A stretch of 64,000 bases of DNA from an uncultured Alteromonadaceae bacterium (GTDB taxonomy: Bacteria > Pseudomonadota > Gammaproteobacteria > Pseudomonadales > Halieaceae). The stretch covers positions 26,452 to 90,451 of the forward strand of contig CAJYAI010000003.1 of the NCBI GenBank assembly GCA_913064725.1, written 5' to 3'. This document shows, piece by piece, positions 56,642 through 64,000 of the stretch. Each line of letters begins with the position of its first letter. Position 1 is the first letter of the stretch. Below the pieces are notes generated by a model. The model was not told where the DNA came from. It ran no database searches and was given only the letters and a program-made list of their open reading frames with translations. The translations under genes and the position numbers were made by a program.

Positions 56642-57744
56642 TGGCGTTCGCGCAGTTTGGACCCGATGCGCGCGTCTACCGCGTCGGTGGCGCAGTCAGG
56701 GACACGCTTTTATCGCACCCCTACACCGAGACAGACTGGGTTGTCGTGGGCACAACCCCTGATGCTCTTCTCGACGCCGGGTTTAAGCAGGTTGGCGCAG
56801 ACTTTCCTGTTTTCCTCCACCCGACCACGTCTGAGGAATATGCCCTTGCCCGAACGGAGCGTAAATCAGGTCAGGGTTATCATGGCTTTACGGTACACGC
56901 CACCCCCACAGTGACTCTGGAGGAAGACTTGCTGCGCCGCGATCTCACCATCAACGCCATGGCAATGGACGAGCACAACAATCTAATTGACCCGTATGGC
57001 GGCGCACGCGACCTGAACTCAAAGACGCTGCGCCACGTGTCAGCTAGCTTTTCAGAAGACCCACTTAGGGTGCTACGCACCTGCCGCTTTGCCGCGCGAT
57101 ATCATCATCTGGGATTTACAGTGGCAGCGGAGACAATGCAGCTGATGCAGGGCCTTGTCAGTTCTGGAGCGCTGTCGGAATTAGCGCCAGAACGACTATG
57201 GCGAGAGACCGAGCGTGCACTCCGAGAAAAAAGCCCTCACATTTACTTTCAACTCATCTCAGCACTCGGTGCTGAACCTGGCGTCTTCCCGTGTCAGTTT
57301 TCCGAAGCCTCGCAACTCGGGCTCGAGTTGGTGTCAAAGGTCCATGACGCAAGTCTGCACCGGTGGGCAGGGCTGGTTGCACCTGCATTGCACGGACAAG
57401 CGACAAGCCGCCAATACATCATGACAGTGCCAAAGCAATTTCAGCAGTTGTCAGAGCGTGTTGCCATTTGCCTCGGAAACCCGCCAGAAACAGCTGAGAG
57501 TGCTCTGGCATTCATGGAGCATTTTGATGGCTTTAGACAAGGATCTCAGCTAGAGGAGGGCCTGCAGGTGCTTGCTTGCATTGACCCTTTATATAATGCG
57601 ACACGAATTGCCCGACTCCGCGAGGTGCACGCAACGGCGCTCGGCATAAGCGGCGCTGTTTTTCGAGATCAGGGCCTAGTTGGCACCGACATAAAAAAAG
57701 CCCTTAACGCCGAGCGATTGGCGCGAATTAGCTCGATTTTTTGA
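56629..57744 (+). CDS. cca: CCA tRNA nucleotidyltransferase, short form (371 aa)
   Basis: Class II CCA-adding enzyme. [20 protein letters not shown] then WVVVG (nucleotidyltransferase motif with metal Asp), [38 protein letters not shown] and [20 protein letters not shown] are close to E. coli. The C-terminal third is shorter than the E. coli enzyme (412) and has no recognisable HD phosphohydrolase motif. GTG start overlapping apaH. Some groups split CC- and A-adding; nothing here indicates that. Confidence 0.93.
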   Translation: MQLLVAFAQFGPDARVYRVGGAVRDTLLSHPYTETDWVVVGTTPDALLDAGFKQVGADFPVFLHPTTSEEYALARTERKSGQGYHGFTVHATPTVTLEEDLLRRDLTINAMAMDEHNNLIDPYGGARDLNSKTLRHVSASFSEDPLRVLRTCRFAARYHHLGFTVAAETMQLMQGLVSSGALSELAPERLWRETERALREKSPHIYFQLISALGAEPGVFPCQFSEASQLGLELVSKVHDASLHRWAGLVAPALHGQATSRQYIMTVPKQFQQLSERVAICLGNPPETAESALAFMEHFDGFRQGSQLEEGLQVLACIDPLYNATRIARLREVHATALGISGAVFRDQGLVGTDIKKALNAERLARISSIF

Positions 57745-57746
57745 CG

Positions 57747-58106
57747 CTATTCGTCTCTGCTGAGGGTCAGCGTCACGCCTACAACGCTGGCCGTAGAGAC
57801 AGCGCCTGGCTTGTCTATGCAGACGGTGACTTGGCTTATAGGCCAGCGCTCAAAGAGCTGATCTGCAATGGCCTTCGACAGCGCTTCGAGCAATTCGAAT
57901 TGCGACTCACCAACGAAAGTCATGACCTCGGCTGCAATGGCGGCATAATCCAATGCGTGCTCGAGATCATCCGTTTGTGCAGCGCGCTTAAAATCCGTGG
58001 TTAAGTCTAGGTCGATGCTCAGTCGCTGCTTGATCGTGCGCTCCCAGTCGTAGCAGCCTATGACTGCCTCTGGTTGGAGGCCACGAATCCTCACGATCCC
58101 CTTCAT
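57747..58106 (-). CDS. folB: Dihydroneopterin aldolase
   Basis: Folate pathway enzyme, 119 residues. [20 protein letters not shown] then QRLSIDLDL is the FolB signature with the catalytic region, and [20 protein letters not shown] the conserved C-terminal helix-strand with its Lys. The start overlaps tsaD by 4 bp. In Pseudomonas plsY lies beside tsaD and folK near folB; neither is here. Confidence 0.92.
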   Translation of the reverse strand: MKGIVRIRGLQPEAVIGCYDWERTIKQRLSIDLDLTTDFKRAAQTDDLEHALDYAAIAAEVMTFVGESQFELLEALSKAIADQLFERWPISQVTVCIDKPGAVSTASVVGVTLTLSRDE

Positions 58107-59146
58107 GCTGCCGTCTCACTATAGGGTGACCGCAAGTCTGTGATTGGCCATCGTGCCCGCACCTCGGGCGACAGAGAGTCCTTCTCTCCCTGTGACAGGC
58201 GAATCGCACCTGCATAGGCGATCATGGCGCCATTGTCGGTACAGAGGTGGGGCGCGGGATAAATCACTCGGACGCCGTCACTTGCAAGTACTTGATCGAG
58301 GCGAGAGCGTAATCGTTGATTCGCACTAACACCACCGGCCATTACCAGTGTGGATACCGATTGCTGCTTGAGCGCCCTGCGACACTTAATCACCAAAGTA
58401 TCGACAACGGCCTCCTCAAAGCAGCGCGCAACATCCGCTCGGCTCTGTTCATCCCATTGCTCAGACCCTATCAGTTGTTTTATGCACGTTCCGACGTGGG
58501 TCTTCAGTCCAGAGAAACTAAAATCAAGGCCTGGCTGTTTCACCATGGGTCGGGGAAATGAGAAACGCTCTGGATCACCCCGCTTGGCCAGATTGGCTAC
58601 GTGAGGTCCTCCGGGATAGGGTAAATCGAGCAATTTTGCGGTCTTGTCGAAGGCCTCTCCGGCTGCATCGTCCAGAGATTCACCCAGTAAGTGGTAATCA
58701 CCAAACTCGTCAACTCTGATTAACTGTGTGTGTCCACCGGATACCAAAAGAGCGACAAAGGGGTAATCTACCGGCTCATCCGATAATAACGGTGCCATCA
58801 GATGACCCTCCATGTGATGGACACCTAAAGACGGCACGCCCAATCCCACAGCGATCGATCTGGCCACGGTTGCGCCTACAATCAGCGCACCAAGCAAACC
58901 AGGGCCAGCCGTATAAGCGACTGCGTCGATGTCAGTTTTATGCAGCGACGCATCCGACAGCACCTGATCGATAAGCGGTAATGTTTTTCTTACGTGGTCG
59001 CGAGACGCAAGCTCAGGTACAACACCCCCGTACTCAGCGTGTATCGCGACCTGCGAATAAAGGGCCTCCGAGAGCAGCCCGCGCTGGGTATCGTAAAGTG
59101 CCACGCCCGTCTCATCGCAACTGGTTTCCAAACCCAAAACAACCAA
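58103..59146 (-). CDS. tsaD: tRNA N6-adenosine threonylcarbamoyltransferase TsaD
   Basis: ASKHA-fold enzyme for t6A37 of t[21 protein letters not shown], the metal His motif [39 protein letters not shown]-like [19 protein letters not shown] and [14 protein letters not shown] are visible. 347 residues. Divergent from rpsU, the conserved start of the macromolecular synthesis operon. Confidence 0.96.
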   Translation of the reverse strand: MVVLGLETSCDETGVALYDTQRGLLSEALYSQVAIHAEYGGVVPELASRDHVRKTLPLIDQVLSDASLHKTDIDAVAYTAGPGLLGALIVGATVARSIAVGLGVPSLGVHHMEGHLMAPLLSDEPVDYPFVALLVSGGHTQLIRVDEFGDYHLLGESLDDAAGEAFDKTAKLLDLPYPGGPHVANLAKRGDPERFSFPRPMVKQPGLDFSFSGLKTHVGTCIKQLIGSEQWDEQSRADVARCFEEAVVDTLVIKCRRALKQQSVSTLVMAGGVSANQRLRSRLDQVLASDGVRVIYPAPHLCTDNGAMIAYAGAIRLSQGEKDSLSPEVRARWPITDLRSPYSETAA

Positions 59147-59192
59147 AATTAAACGCCCTTCGAAAAATGGGAACTTAGCACGATGCTAGCCT

Positions 59193-59221
59193 TTGCAAAA
59201 CGTCGCAAGCCTACCTATACT
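59193..59221 (+). promoter_or_regulatory. Sigma-70 promoter of rpsU operon
   Basis: TTGCAA at 59193-59198 and TATACT at 59216-59221 with a 17-bp spacer, about 60 bp before the rpsU ATG. Five of six -10 and four of six -35 bases match consensus, the best-looking promoter in the window. Confidence 0.6.
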
Positions 59222-59282
59222 TCGCGACCCTATTTGTTGAGCGGTCCCGTCGGTCCGCTAATAGAACTACAGGATAAAACGA

Positions 59283-59498
59283 ATGCCTTCAGTAAAGCTA
59301 AAGGATAACGAGCCTTTTGACGTAGCACTGCGTCGATTTAAGCGATCGTGTGAAAAAGCGGGCCTCTTAGCAGAAGTGCGCAAGCGCGAGCACTATGAAA
59401 AGCCAACAACGGTACGCAAACGCGCAGCTGCAGCTGCTGTGAAGCGCCACCTGAAAAAGATGTCACGAGAAAATCGTAAGCACCAGCGTTTGTACTAG
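59283..59498 (+). CDS. rpsU: 30S ribosomal protein S21
   Basis: 71 residues: [20 protein letters not shown] then [23 protein letters not shown], basic and almost identical to E. coli S21. First gene of rpsU–yqeY–dnaG–rpoD, ACAGGATA upstream. Helps pair mRNA with 16S rRNA during initiation. Confidence 0.97.
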   Translation: MPSVKLKDNEPFDVALRRFKRSCEKAGLLAEVRKREHYEKPTTVRKRAAAAAVKRHLKKMSRENRKHQRLY

Positions 59499-59516
59499 TA
59501 GACTGACCCTAGCGAG

Positions 59517-59975
59517 ATGTCCGCATCAGAGACTTTAGTCATGCGTTTCAAGGCTGCCATGAAGGCAGCTATGAAGGCGCGTGACAAAGAACGGCTCTCC
59601 ACCATTCGCTTGGTGCAGGCCGAGTTCAAAAGGATTGAAGTAGACGAGCGTATTGACATTGACGACGCTCGGGCGCTCGAAATTTTAGATAAAATGGTGA
59701 AACAACGCAGAGATTCTGTGAATCAGTTCCAGAGTGCCGGTCGCGATGAGCTCGCCGCGATAGAGACAGCGGAAATTGCCGTAATTCAAGAGTTTCTCCC
59801 ACAGCAACTGAGTCAAGATGAAATCGAAGCGCTGATCGACGAGGCTTTGAGTGGTATTGACGCTACTGGAATGGCAGCTATGGGCCCCTTAATGGGCGCC
59901 ATTAAACCGCAACTTCAAGGCCGTGCCGATATGGGTGCCGTATCAAAGTTGGTTAAGGCTAAACTAACGGGCTGA
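59517..59975 (+). CDS. GatB/YqeY domain-containing protein (152 aa)
   Basis: YqeY-like protein: MKARDKERLSTIRLVQAEFK, RRDSVNQFQSAGRDELAAIE, EFLPQQLSQDEIEALIDEAL and MGPLMGAIKPQLQGRADMGA then VSKLVKAKL, the tRNA-binding-like tail of GatB. Its place between rpsU and dnaG is conserved in Pseudomonas and relatives. Biochemical role is unknown. Starts 18 bp after rpsU. Confidence 0.93.
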   Translation: MSASETLVMRFKAAMKAAMKARDKERLSTIRLVQAEFKRIEVDERIDIDDARALEILDKMVKQRRDSVNQFQSAGRDELAAIETAEIAVIQEFLPQQLSQDEIEALIDEALSGIDATGMAAMGPLMGAIKPQLQGRADMGAVSKLVKAKLTG

Positions 59976-59997
59976 TTCTCGGTCGAGGTCATCTAAC

Positions 59998-61860
59998 ATG
60001 GCCAGAATTGCACAAGCATTTATTGATCAAGTACTCGACAGAACCGACATTGTTGACGTCGTCGATCGGCGCGTAAAACTTAAGAAAGCGGGCAAAAACT
60101 ACTCTGCCTGCTGCCCATTTCATCAAGAAAAGACACCCTCCTTCTCCGTCAATCCCGAGAAGCAGTTTTATTATTGCTTTGGCTGTGGTGCCGGCGGTAA
60201 CGCGCTTGGTTTTGTCATGGATTACGAGCGAATGGAATTCCGCGAGGCCATCGAGTCCCTGGCTCACGCTGCCGGCATTGAGATGCCTCCCGAGGAAGCC
60301 GAAAGCACGACCCAAACGGATAATCAAAAGCCACTTTACGAGGCCATGGAAAAAGCGACGCGCCTCTATCAGTCAATGCTGCGACAACACCCAACCCGAG
60401 CGCGCGGTGTTGACTACCTGAAACAGCGAGGCGTATCTGGGGAAATTGCGCGCGATTTTCGTATCGGATTTGCCCCCGAGGGGTGGGATAATCTGATGTC
60501 CACCCTTGACTCTGCAGACGAGATTCAGCACGCATTGACATCAGGGCTGCTTATCGAGAATGACTCTGGGCGACAGTACGATCGGTTTCGAGATCGCATC
60601 ATATTCCCCATTGTGAACCAGCGCGGCAAGGTCATTGGTATGGGGGGGCGAGTCCTTGGTGACGGCAAGCCCAAGTACCTCAACTCGCCGGAGACGCCGC
60701 TGTTTTCGAAGTCCCATGAACTGTACGGCTTACACCACATCCGTAAGTTCGCAAAAAGCCTGACGCGCATCGTTGTTGTAGAGGGCTATATGGATGTTAT
60801 TGCCTTGGCGCAGTTTGGCATTCATTACTCAGTTGCCACCCTCGGGACCTCAGTGGGTAAGCCACACCTCGATCTGCTCTTTCGACGGGTCGACCAAGTA
60901 ATATTTTGCTTCGATGGCGATGAGGCGGGACGCAAAGCGGCGTTTCGGGGTATGGAAGCCGCGCTGCCCTTAATGGAAGATGGCCGCCAAGTGAAATTCC
61001 TTTTCCTGCCAGAGGGCGAGGACCCCGATAGCGTCGTGCGTCAGAAAGGTCCGCAACACCTTGAGCACCTGTTTGACGGCGCGGCGCCATTGGAGACCTT
61101 CCTGTTTGATCAAATGGGAGCGGGTATCGATTTAGACACCATGGAAGGGAAAGCCCGACTGTCCAAATTGGCGGCACCCTATATCAATCTCATCCCTGAT
61201 GGCGTTTTTAAAACCCTACTGTTTAAAGCGCTGGCCGACCGCACAAATATGGATCTCGACAGCCTAAGGCGATTGAGAGAGATTGAAAAAGACAGCAGCT
61301 TTGACGACGAACCAGTCTATGTCCCTTCAGATGCTGACTCAGCGTATGGGGCAGATGACCCAGAGGCATTCGCAGACTATGACATGTCGCCCTCAGGGCC
61401 AGACCGCGCATTGGCCTACCGCCCGCGTGACAGCAACGACGCAAGCCTACTCAGCGCATTGGGTCTAATCGTACTCAAACCCTCTGCAGCAGCACTCATC
61501 ACTGACGAGTTGCTACCCCAAGGTGACAGCGCACTGACCACACTGCTATGCGATGTCGTGACCCAATTGCGAGAAAATCCAGACCAGAGCACGGCGGCTC
61601 TCCTTGGCTATTGGATGGGTACGGAACAAGGAGACGCCCTGAGTGAGGCCGCCGCCAAGGAGGTAATTGATGATGAAAATCAGATCGATGAGCGCGTATT
61701 GGCTATTCTCAACAAGCTCTCAAGAGATCGGCATGTCGCTATTTTGCGTAAACGCGCTGAAAGATTGAAATCTGTGGTCTACACTGATTTGAGCGACGAG
61801 CAAAAGCGCGAGCTGGTTGCACTGACCACCGAGATCCGACAACTCTCGGGACGAAAGTGA
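59998..61860 (+). CDS. dnaG: DNA primase
   Basis: Makes RNA primers for replication. The N-terminal zinc-binding domain has CCPFHQEKTPSFSVNP and FYYCFGCGAGGNALGF (CHC2 ligands); the TOPRIM core has VVVEGYMDVIALAQFGIHYS and FDGDEAGRKAAFRG; a C-terminal helical DnaB-interaction domain follows an acidic linker (about residues 435-475). 620 residues is slightly longer than E. coli DnaG (581) because of this linker. Confidence 0.96.
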   Translation: MARIAQAFIDQVLDRTDIVDVVDRRVKLKKAGKNYSACCPFHQEKTPSFSVNPEKQFYYCFGCGAGGNALGFVMDYERMEFREAIESLAHAAGIEMPPEEAESTTQTDNQKPLYEAMEKATRLYQSMLRQHPTRARGVDYLKQRGVSGEIARDFRIGFAPEGWDNLMSTLDSADEIQHALTSGLLIENDSGRQYDRFRDRIIFPIVNQRGKVIGMGGRVLGDGKPKYLNSPETPLFSKSHELYGLHHIRKFAKSLTRIVVVEGYMDVIALAQFGIHYSVATLGTSVGKPHLDLLFRRVDQVIFCFDGDEAGRKAAFRGMEAALPLMEDGRQVKFLFLPEGEDPDSVVRQKGPQHLEHLFDGAAPLETFLFDQMGAGIDLDTMEGKARLSKLAAPYINLIPDGVFKTLLFKALADRTNMDLDSLRRLREIEKDSSFDDEPVYVPSDADSAYGADDPEAFADYDMSPSGPDRALAYRPRDSNDASLLSALGLIVLKPSAAALITDELLPQGDSALTTLLCDVVTQLRENPDQSTAALLGYWMGTEQGDALSEAAAKEVIDDENQIDERVLAILNKLSRDRHVAILRKRAERLKSVVYTDLSDEQKRELVALTTEIRQLSGRK

Positions 61861-62004
61861 AGCGCCGATCATTGAAGACGCGGGAATACTGACAAAAATT
61901 GAATAAAACACTTAATGCCAACCTTTTGCCGTGGCTAAATGAGCGCCCTAAGGCTATTATTGCCGGCTTAATTTTCTCCGCCCCCCCTACTACCGGACCG
62001 TTAC

Positions 62005-63810
62005 ATGTCTGAATCCATACAACAACAATCCCGTCTCAAGCAACTTATTGCCAAAGGCAAAGAGCAAGGCTATCTGACCTACGCAGAGGTGAATGACCAC
62101 CTCCCTCAGGATATATCCGAACCCGATCAGGTCGAAGACATCATTCAGATGATTAACGACATGGGTATTCAGGTATTCGAGCAAGCACCTGACGCCGACG
62201 AGTTGATACTGACAGAGGGCGATCGCTCTGCAGATGAGATTGCGGCCGCAGAGGCAGCTGCAGCACTTGCTGCGGTAGAGAATGAGGCCGGCCGAACGAC
62301 CGACCCCGTCCGAATGTACATGCGCGAAATGGGTACGGTAGAGCTCCTAACACGTGAAGGCGAAATTGTTATTGCCAAGCGTATTGAAGAAGGTATTAGA
62401 GAACTGCTATCCGCTCTCGCCTATTACCCAGGGATCGCACAGAAGTTGTGCAATGAGTATGATCTCGTGGCTAAAGAGGAGCGCAAGCTCTCAGATATTC
62501 TCGTCGGCTACCTTGATCCCGCCGATCATGTCCCCTCGGCACAAGAAATTGCCGAGCAAAACGCGAATAACAACAATGACGATGCCGAGGAAACCGAGAC
62601 AGGCCCTGATCCAGTCGAGGCCAAAAAGCGGTTTACCGCGTTAAAGCGACAGTGTGCAAAAGCCGCCAAGGTGCTCGAAACGCATAGTCACAGTAGTAAA
62701 GAAGCCCAGAAGGAGATGACCAAGCTTGGTGAACTGTTTAAGTTCTTCAAGCTGACACCACGTGTATTTGATCCGCTAGCCGAAACACCGCGCGCGGTAC
62801 TCAGTGTTGTCAGAGAGTCCGAGCGGGAAATCATGCGCATCGTTGTGCGTGAGTGCCGAATGGATCGCAAAGACTTTATCAAGAGCTTCCAGGGATCAGA
62901 GAGTAAGCTCGACTGGATAGATACGGCCGCGAAGAAACCAGACGTGGCGGAGCGGTTAGCTAATTATCGCGAAGATATTATTCGGTTGCAGAAGCGCATT
63001 GCCATTATTGAAGACGAGGTCGGTCTATCGACGCTCGAGATCAAAGAAATTAATCGACGGATGAGCATGGGCGAGGCACGAGCACGGCGTGCGAAAAAAG
63101 AGATGGTAGAAGCGAACCTTCGACTCGTTATCTCGATTGCTAAGAAGTACACCAACCGTGGTCTTCAGTTCTTAGATCTTATCCAAGAGGGCAATATCGG
63201 TCTGATGAAGGCCGTTGATAAATTTGAATATCGACGCGGATACAAGTTCTCAACCTACGCGACGTGGTGGATTCGGCAGGCCATTACACGATCCATTGCC
63301 GACCAAGCGCGCACGATCCGGATTCCGGTTCACATGATCGAAACCATCAATAAGTTGAATCGAATTTCCCGTCAAATGCTGCAGGAGATGGGCCGTGAGC
63401 CCACGCCAGAAGAGCTTGGCGAGCGGATGGATATGCCGGAGGACAAAGTGCGAAAAGTCCTCAAGATCGCGAAGGAACCGATTTCAATGGAAACGCCAAT
63501 TGGCGATGATGAAGACTCGCATCTGGGCGACTTTATTGAAGACATCACTATTTCGAGCCCCGTTGATGCGGCTACCGATGAGGGACTTACCGAAGCGACT
63601 CGCGAAGTGCTTGGTGGTCTCACAGCACGCGAAGCTAAAGTTTTGAGGATGCGATTTGGTATCGATATGAATACCGATCACACGCTTGAGGAGGTCGGCA
63701 AGCAATTTGACGTGACCAGAGAGCGCATTCGCCAAATCGAGGCTAAAGCCTTGCGGAAGTTGCGCCATCCAACGCGCTCAGATTATCTGAGAAGCTTCTT
63801 AGACGAATAA
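62005..63810 (+). CDS. rpoD: RNA polymerase sigma factor RpoD (sigma-70)
   Basis: Primary sigma factor, 601 residues. Region 1.1 at the N-terminus ([20 protein letters not shown]), region 1.2 ([20 protein letters not shown]), a non-conserved acidic insert (about 185-205), region 2 ([20 protein letters not shown], then [10 protein letters not shown]), region 3, and region 4.2 ([20 protein letters not shown]). Ends in [12 protein letters not shown] 144-bp spacer after dnaG separates it. Confidence 0.98.
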   Translation: MSESIQQQSRLKQLIAKGKEQGYLTYAEVNDHLPQDISEPDQVEDIIQMINDMGIQVFEQAPDADELILTEGDRSADEIAAAEAAAALAAVENEAGRTTDPVRMYMREMGTVELLTREGEIVIAKRIEEGIRELLSALAYYPGIAQKLCNEYDLVAKEERKLSDILVGYLDPADHVPSAQEIAEQNANNNNDDAEETETGPDPVEAKKRFTALKRQCAKAAKVLETHSHSSKEAQKEMTKLGELFKFFKLTPRVFDPLAETPRAVLSVVRESEREIMRIVVRECRMDRKDFIKSFQGSESKLDWIDTAAKKPDVAERLANYREDIIRLQKRIAIIEDEVGLSTLEIKEINRRMSMGEARARRAKKEMVEANLRLVISIAKKYTNRGLQFLDLIQEGNIGLMKAVDKFEYRRGYKFSTYATWWIRQAITRSIADQARTIRIPVHMIETINKLNRISRQMLQEMGREPTPEELGERMDMPEDKVRKVLKIAKEPISMETPIGDDEDSHLGDFIEDITISSPVDAATDEGLTEATREVLGGLTAREAKVLRMRFGIDMNTDHTLEEVGKQFDVTRERIRQIEAKALRKLRHPTRSDYLRSFLDE

Positions 63811-63826
63811 CGACTGTTCTGAAAGC

Positions 63827-63853
63827 GCAGTACTATCTGTGCAGTACTATCTG
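63827..63853. repeat. 14-bp direct duplication GCAGTACTATCTG
   Basis: GCAGTACTATCTGT at 63827-63840 is followed directly by GCAGTACTATCTG at 63841-63853. The second copy contains the stop codon of the minus-strand gene. Flanked by CTGTTC (63814) and GAACAG (63853-63858), which could pair weakly. Confidence 0.8.
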
Positions 63854-64000
63854 AACAGCCGAATCCCGTAGTCTCGTCTTAACTGATCAAGCGGTGTGGC
63901 CAACATGTCGCTGGTTACCGAGGCATGGGGCCATTTTGTGCGCATCGGTCGGATATGGTTAATCCATATCCACACATACAGTGGCAGGTAGTAAATAACA
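63847..64000 (-). CDS. C-terminal part of an unidentified membrane protein (5' partial)
   Basis: Read on the minus strand from the window edge, the frame is open for 50 residues to TAG at 63847-63849: IYYLPLYVWIWINHIRP then MRTKWPHASVTSDMLATPLD and QLRRDYGIRLFR. The start lies outside the window. The first visible residues are aromatic and hydrophobic, like the end of a membrane helix, followed by a basic tail. I do not recognise it. It converges with rpoD. Confidence 0.6.
   Translation of the reverse strand, partial: VIYYLPLYVWIWINHIRPMRTKWPHASVTSDMLATPLDQLRRDYGIRLFR

Noticed and set aside
63811..64000. tRNA genes after rpoD
   Set aside because: No cloverleaf arms or TTCGAATCC-type T-loop seen on either strand.

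Overview
The window reads as one continuous stretch of a gammaproteobacterial chromosome. Most of it is housekeeping genes in blocks whose order resembles the Pseudomonas/Cellvibrionales arrangement: tyrS–M23 peptidase–anmK–erpA–bactofilin–DUF6776–argC; coq7–OsmC–crp–trpCDG; lptD–surA–pdxA–rsmA–apaH; tsaD–rpsU–yqeY–dnaG–rpoD. Aerobic ubiquinone synthesis (coq7), HemJ-type haem synthesis, a PCu(A)C copper chaperone and acetoacetate activation fit an aerobic heterotroph. A marine OM60/NOR5 (Halieaceae)-like bacterium is my best guess, but that placement is inference. No rRNA, tRNA, CRISPR, IS element or prophage was recognised.

Positions 1-6571 (+) hold the most unusual part: a tightly overlapping operon of a TolQ/ExbB/MotA-like channel protein (start outside the window), a degenerate Hsp70/actin-like protein, two proteins with one membrane helix, a coiled coil and a von Willebrand A domain, two lipoproteins and an M48 metalloprotease lipoprotein. 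Both VWA proteins carry an SFLD(V/I) motif at the start of their only membrane helix, resembling the proton-carrying aspartate region of ExbD/TolR. This suggests a proton-driven envelope machine with VWA heads.

Positions 6572-18379 carry dispersed metabolism: acetoacetyl-CoA synthetase, a glutathione transferase remnant, a YtcJ-like amidohydrolase, an Old Yellow Enzyme-like oxidoreductase, an MBL hydrolase, a dicarboxylate symporter, a Kazal-like lipoprotein, pirin, nagZ, a SixA-like phosphatase and tyrS. Positions 18575-23580 carry envelope, Fe-S and arginine genes. Positions 23653-27781 carry hemJ-hemL-hemB with a Cys-rich secreted protein and a NudL-type hydrolase. Positions 27930-32673 carry a PfkB kinase, a pentapeptide-repeat protein, DsbD, PCu(A)C and DUF2333. 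Positions 32670-36007 carry prmA, accC, accB and aroQ (minus strand), and 36235-41057 carry dusB-fis, purH-purD and coq7. Positions 41122-46930 carry OsmC, crp and the trpEGDC genes with rpe upstream.

Positions 47000-57744 carry murU-amgK (minus) and lptD-surA-pdxA (plus), then a patatin-like lipase and an H-NS-like protein sitting between pdxA and rsmA, followed by apaH and cca. Positions 57747-63810 carry folB-tsaD (minus) and rpsU-yqeY-dnaG-rpoD (plus), and the window ends in the 3' part of an unidentified minus-strand gene. nagZ, anmK, amgK and murU together cover much of peptidoglycan amino-sugar recycling.

A recurring oddity is short tandem repeats of different unit lengths (6, 10, 14, 15 and about 18 bp) in spacers, several running across the stop codon of a neighbouring gene.
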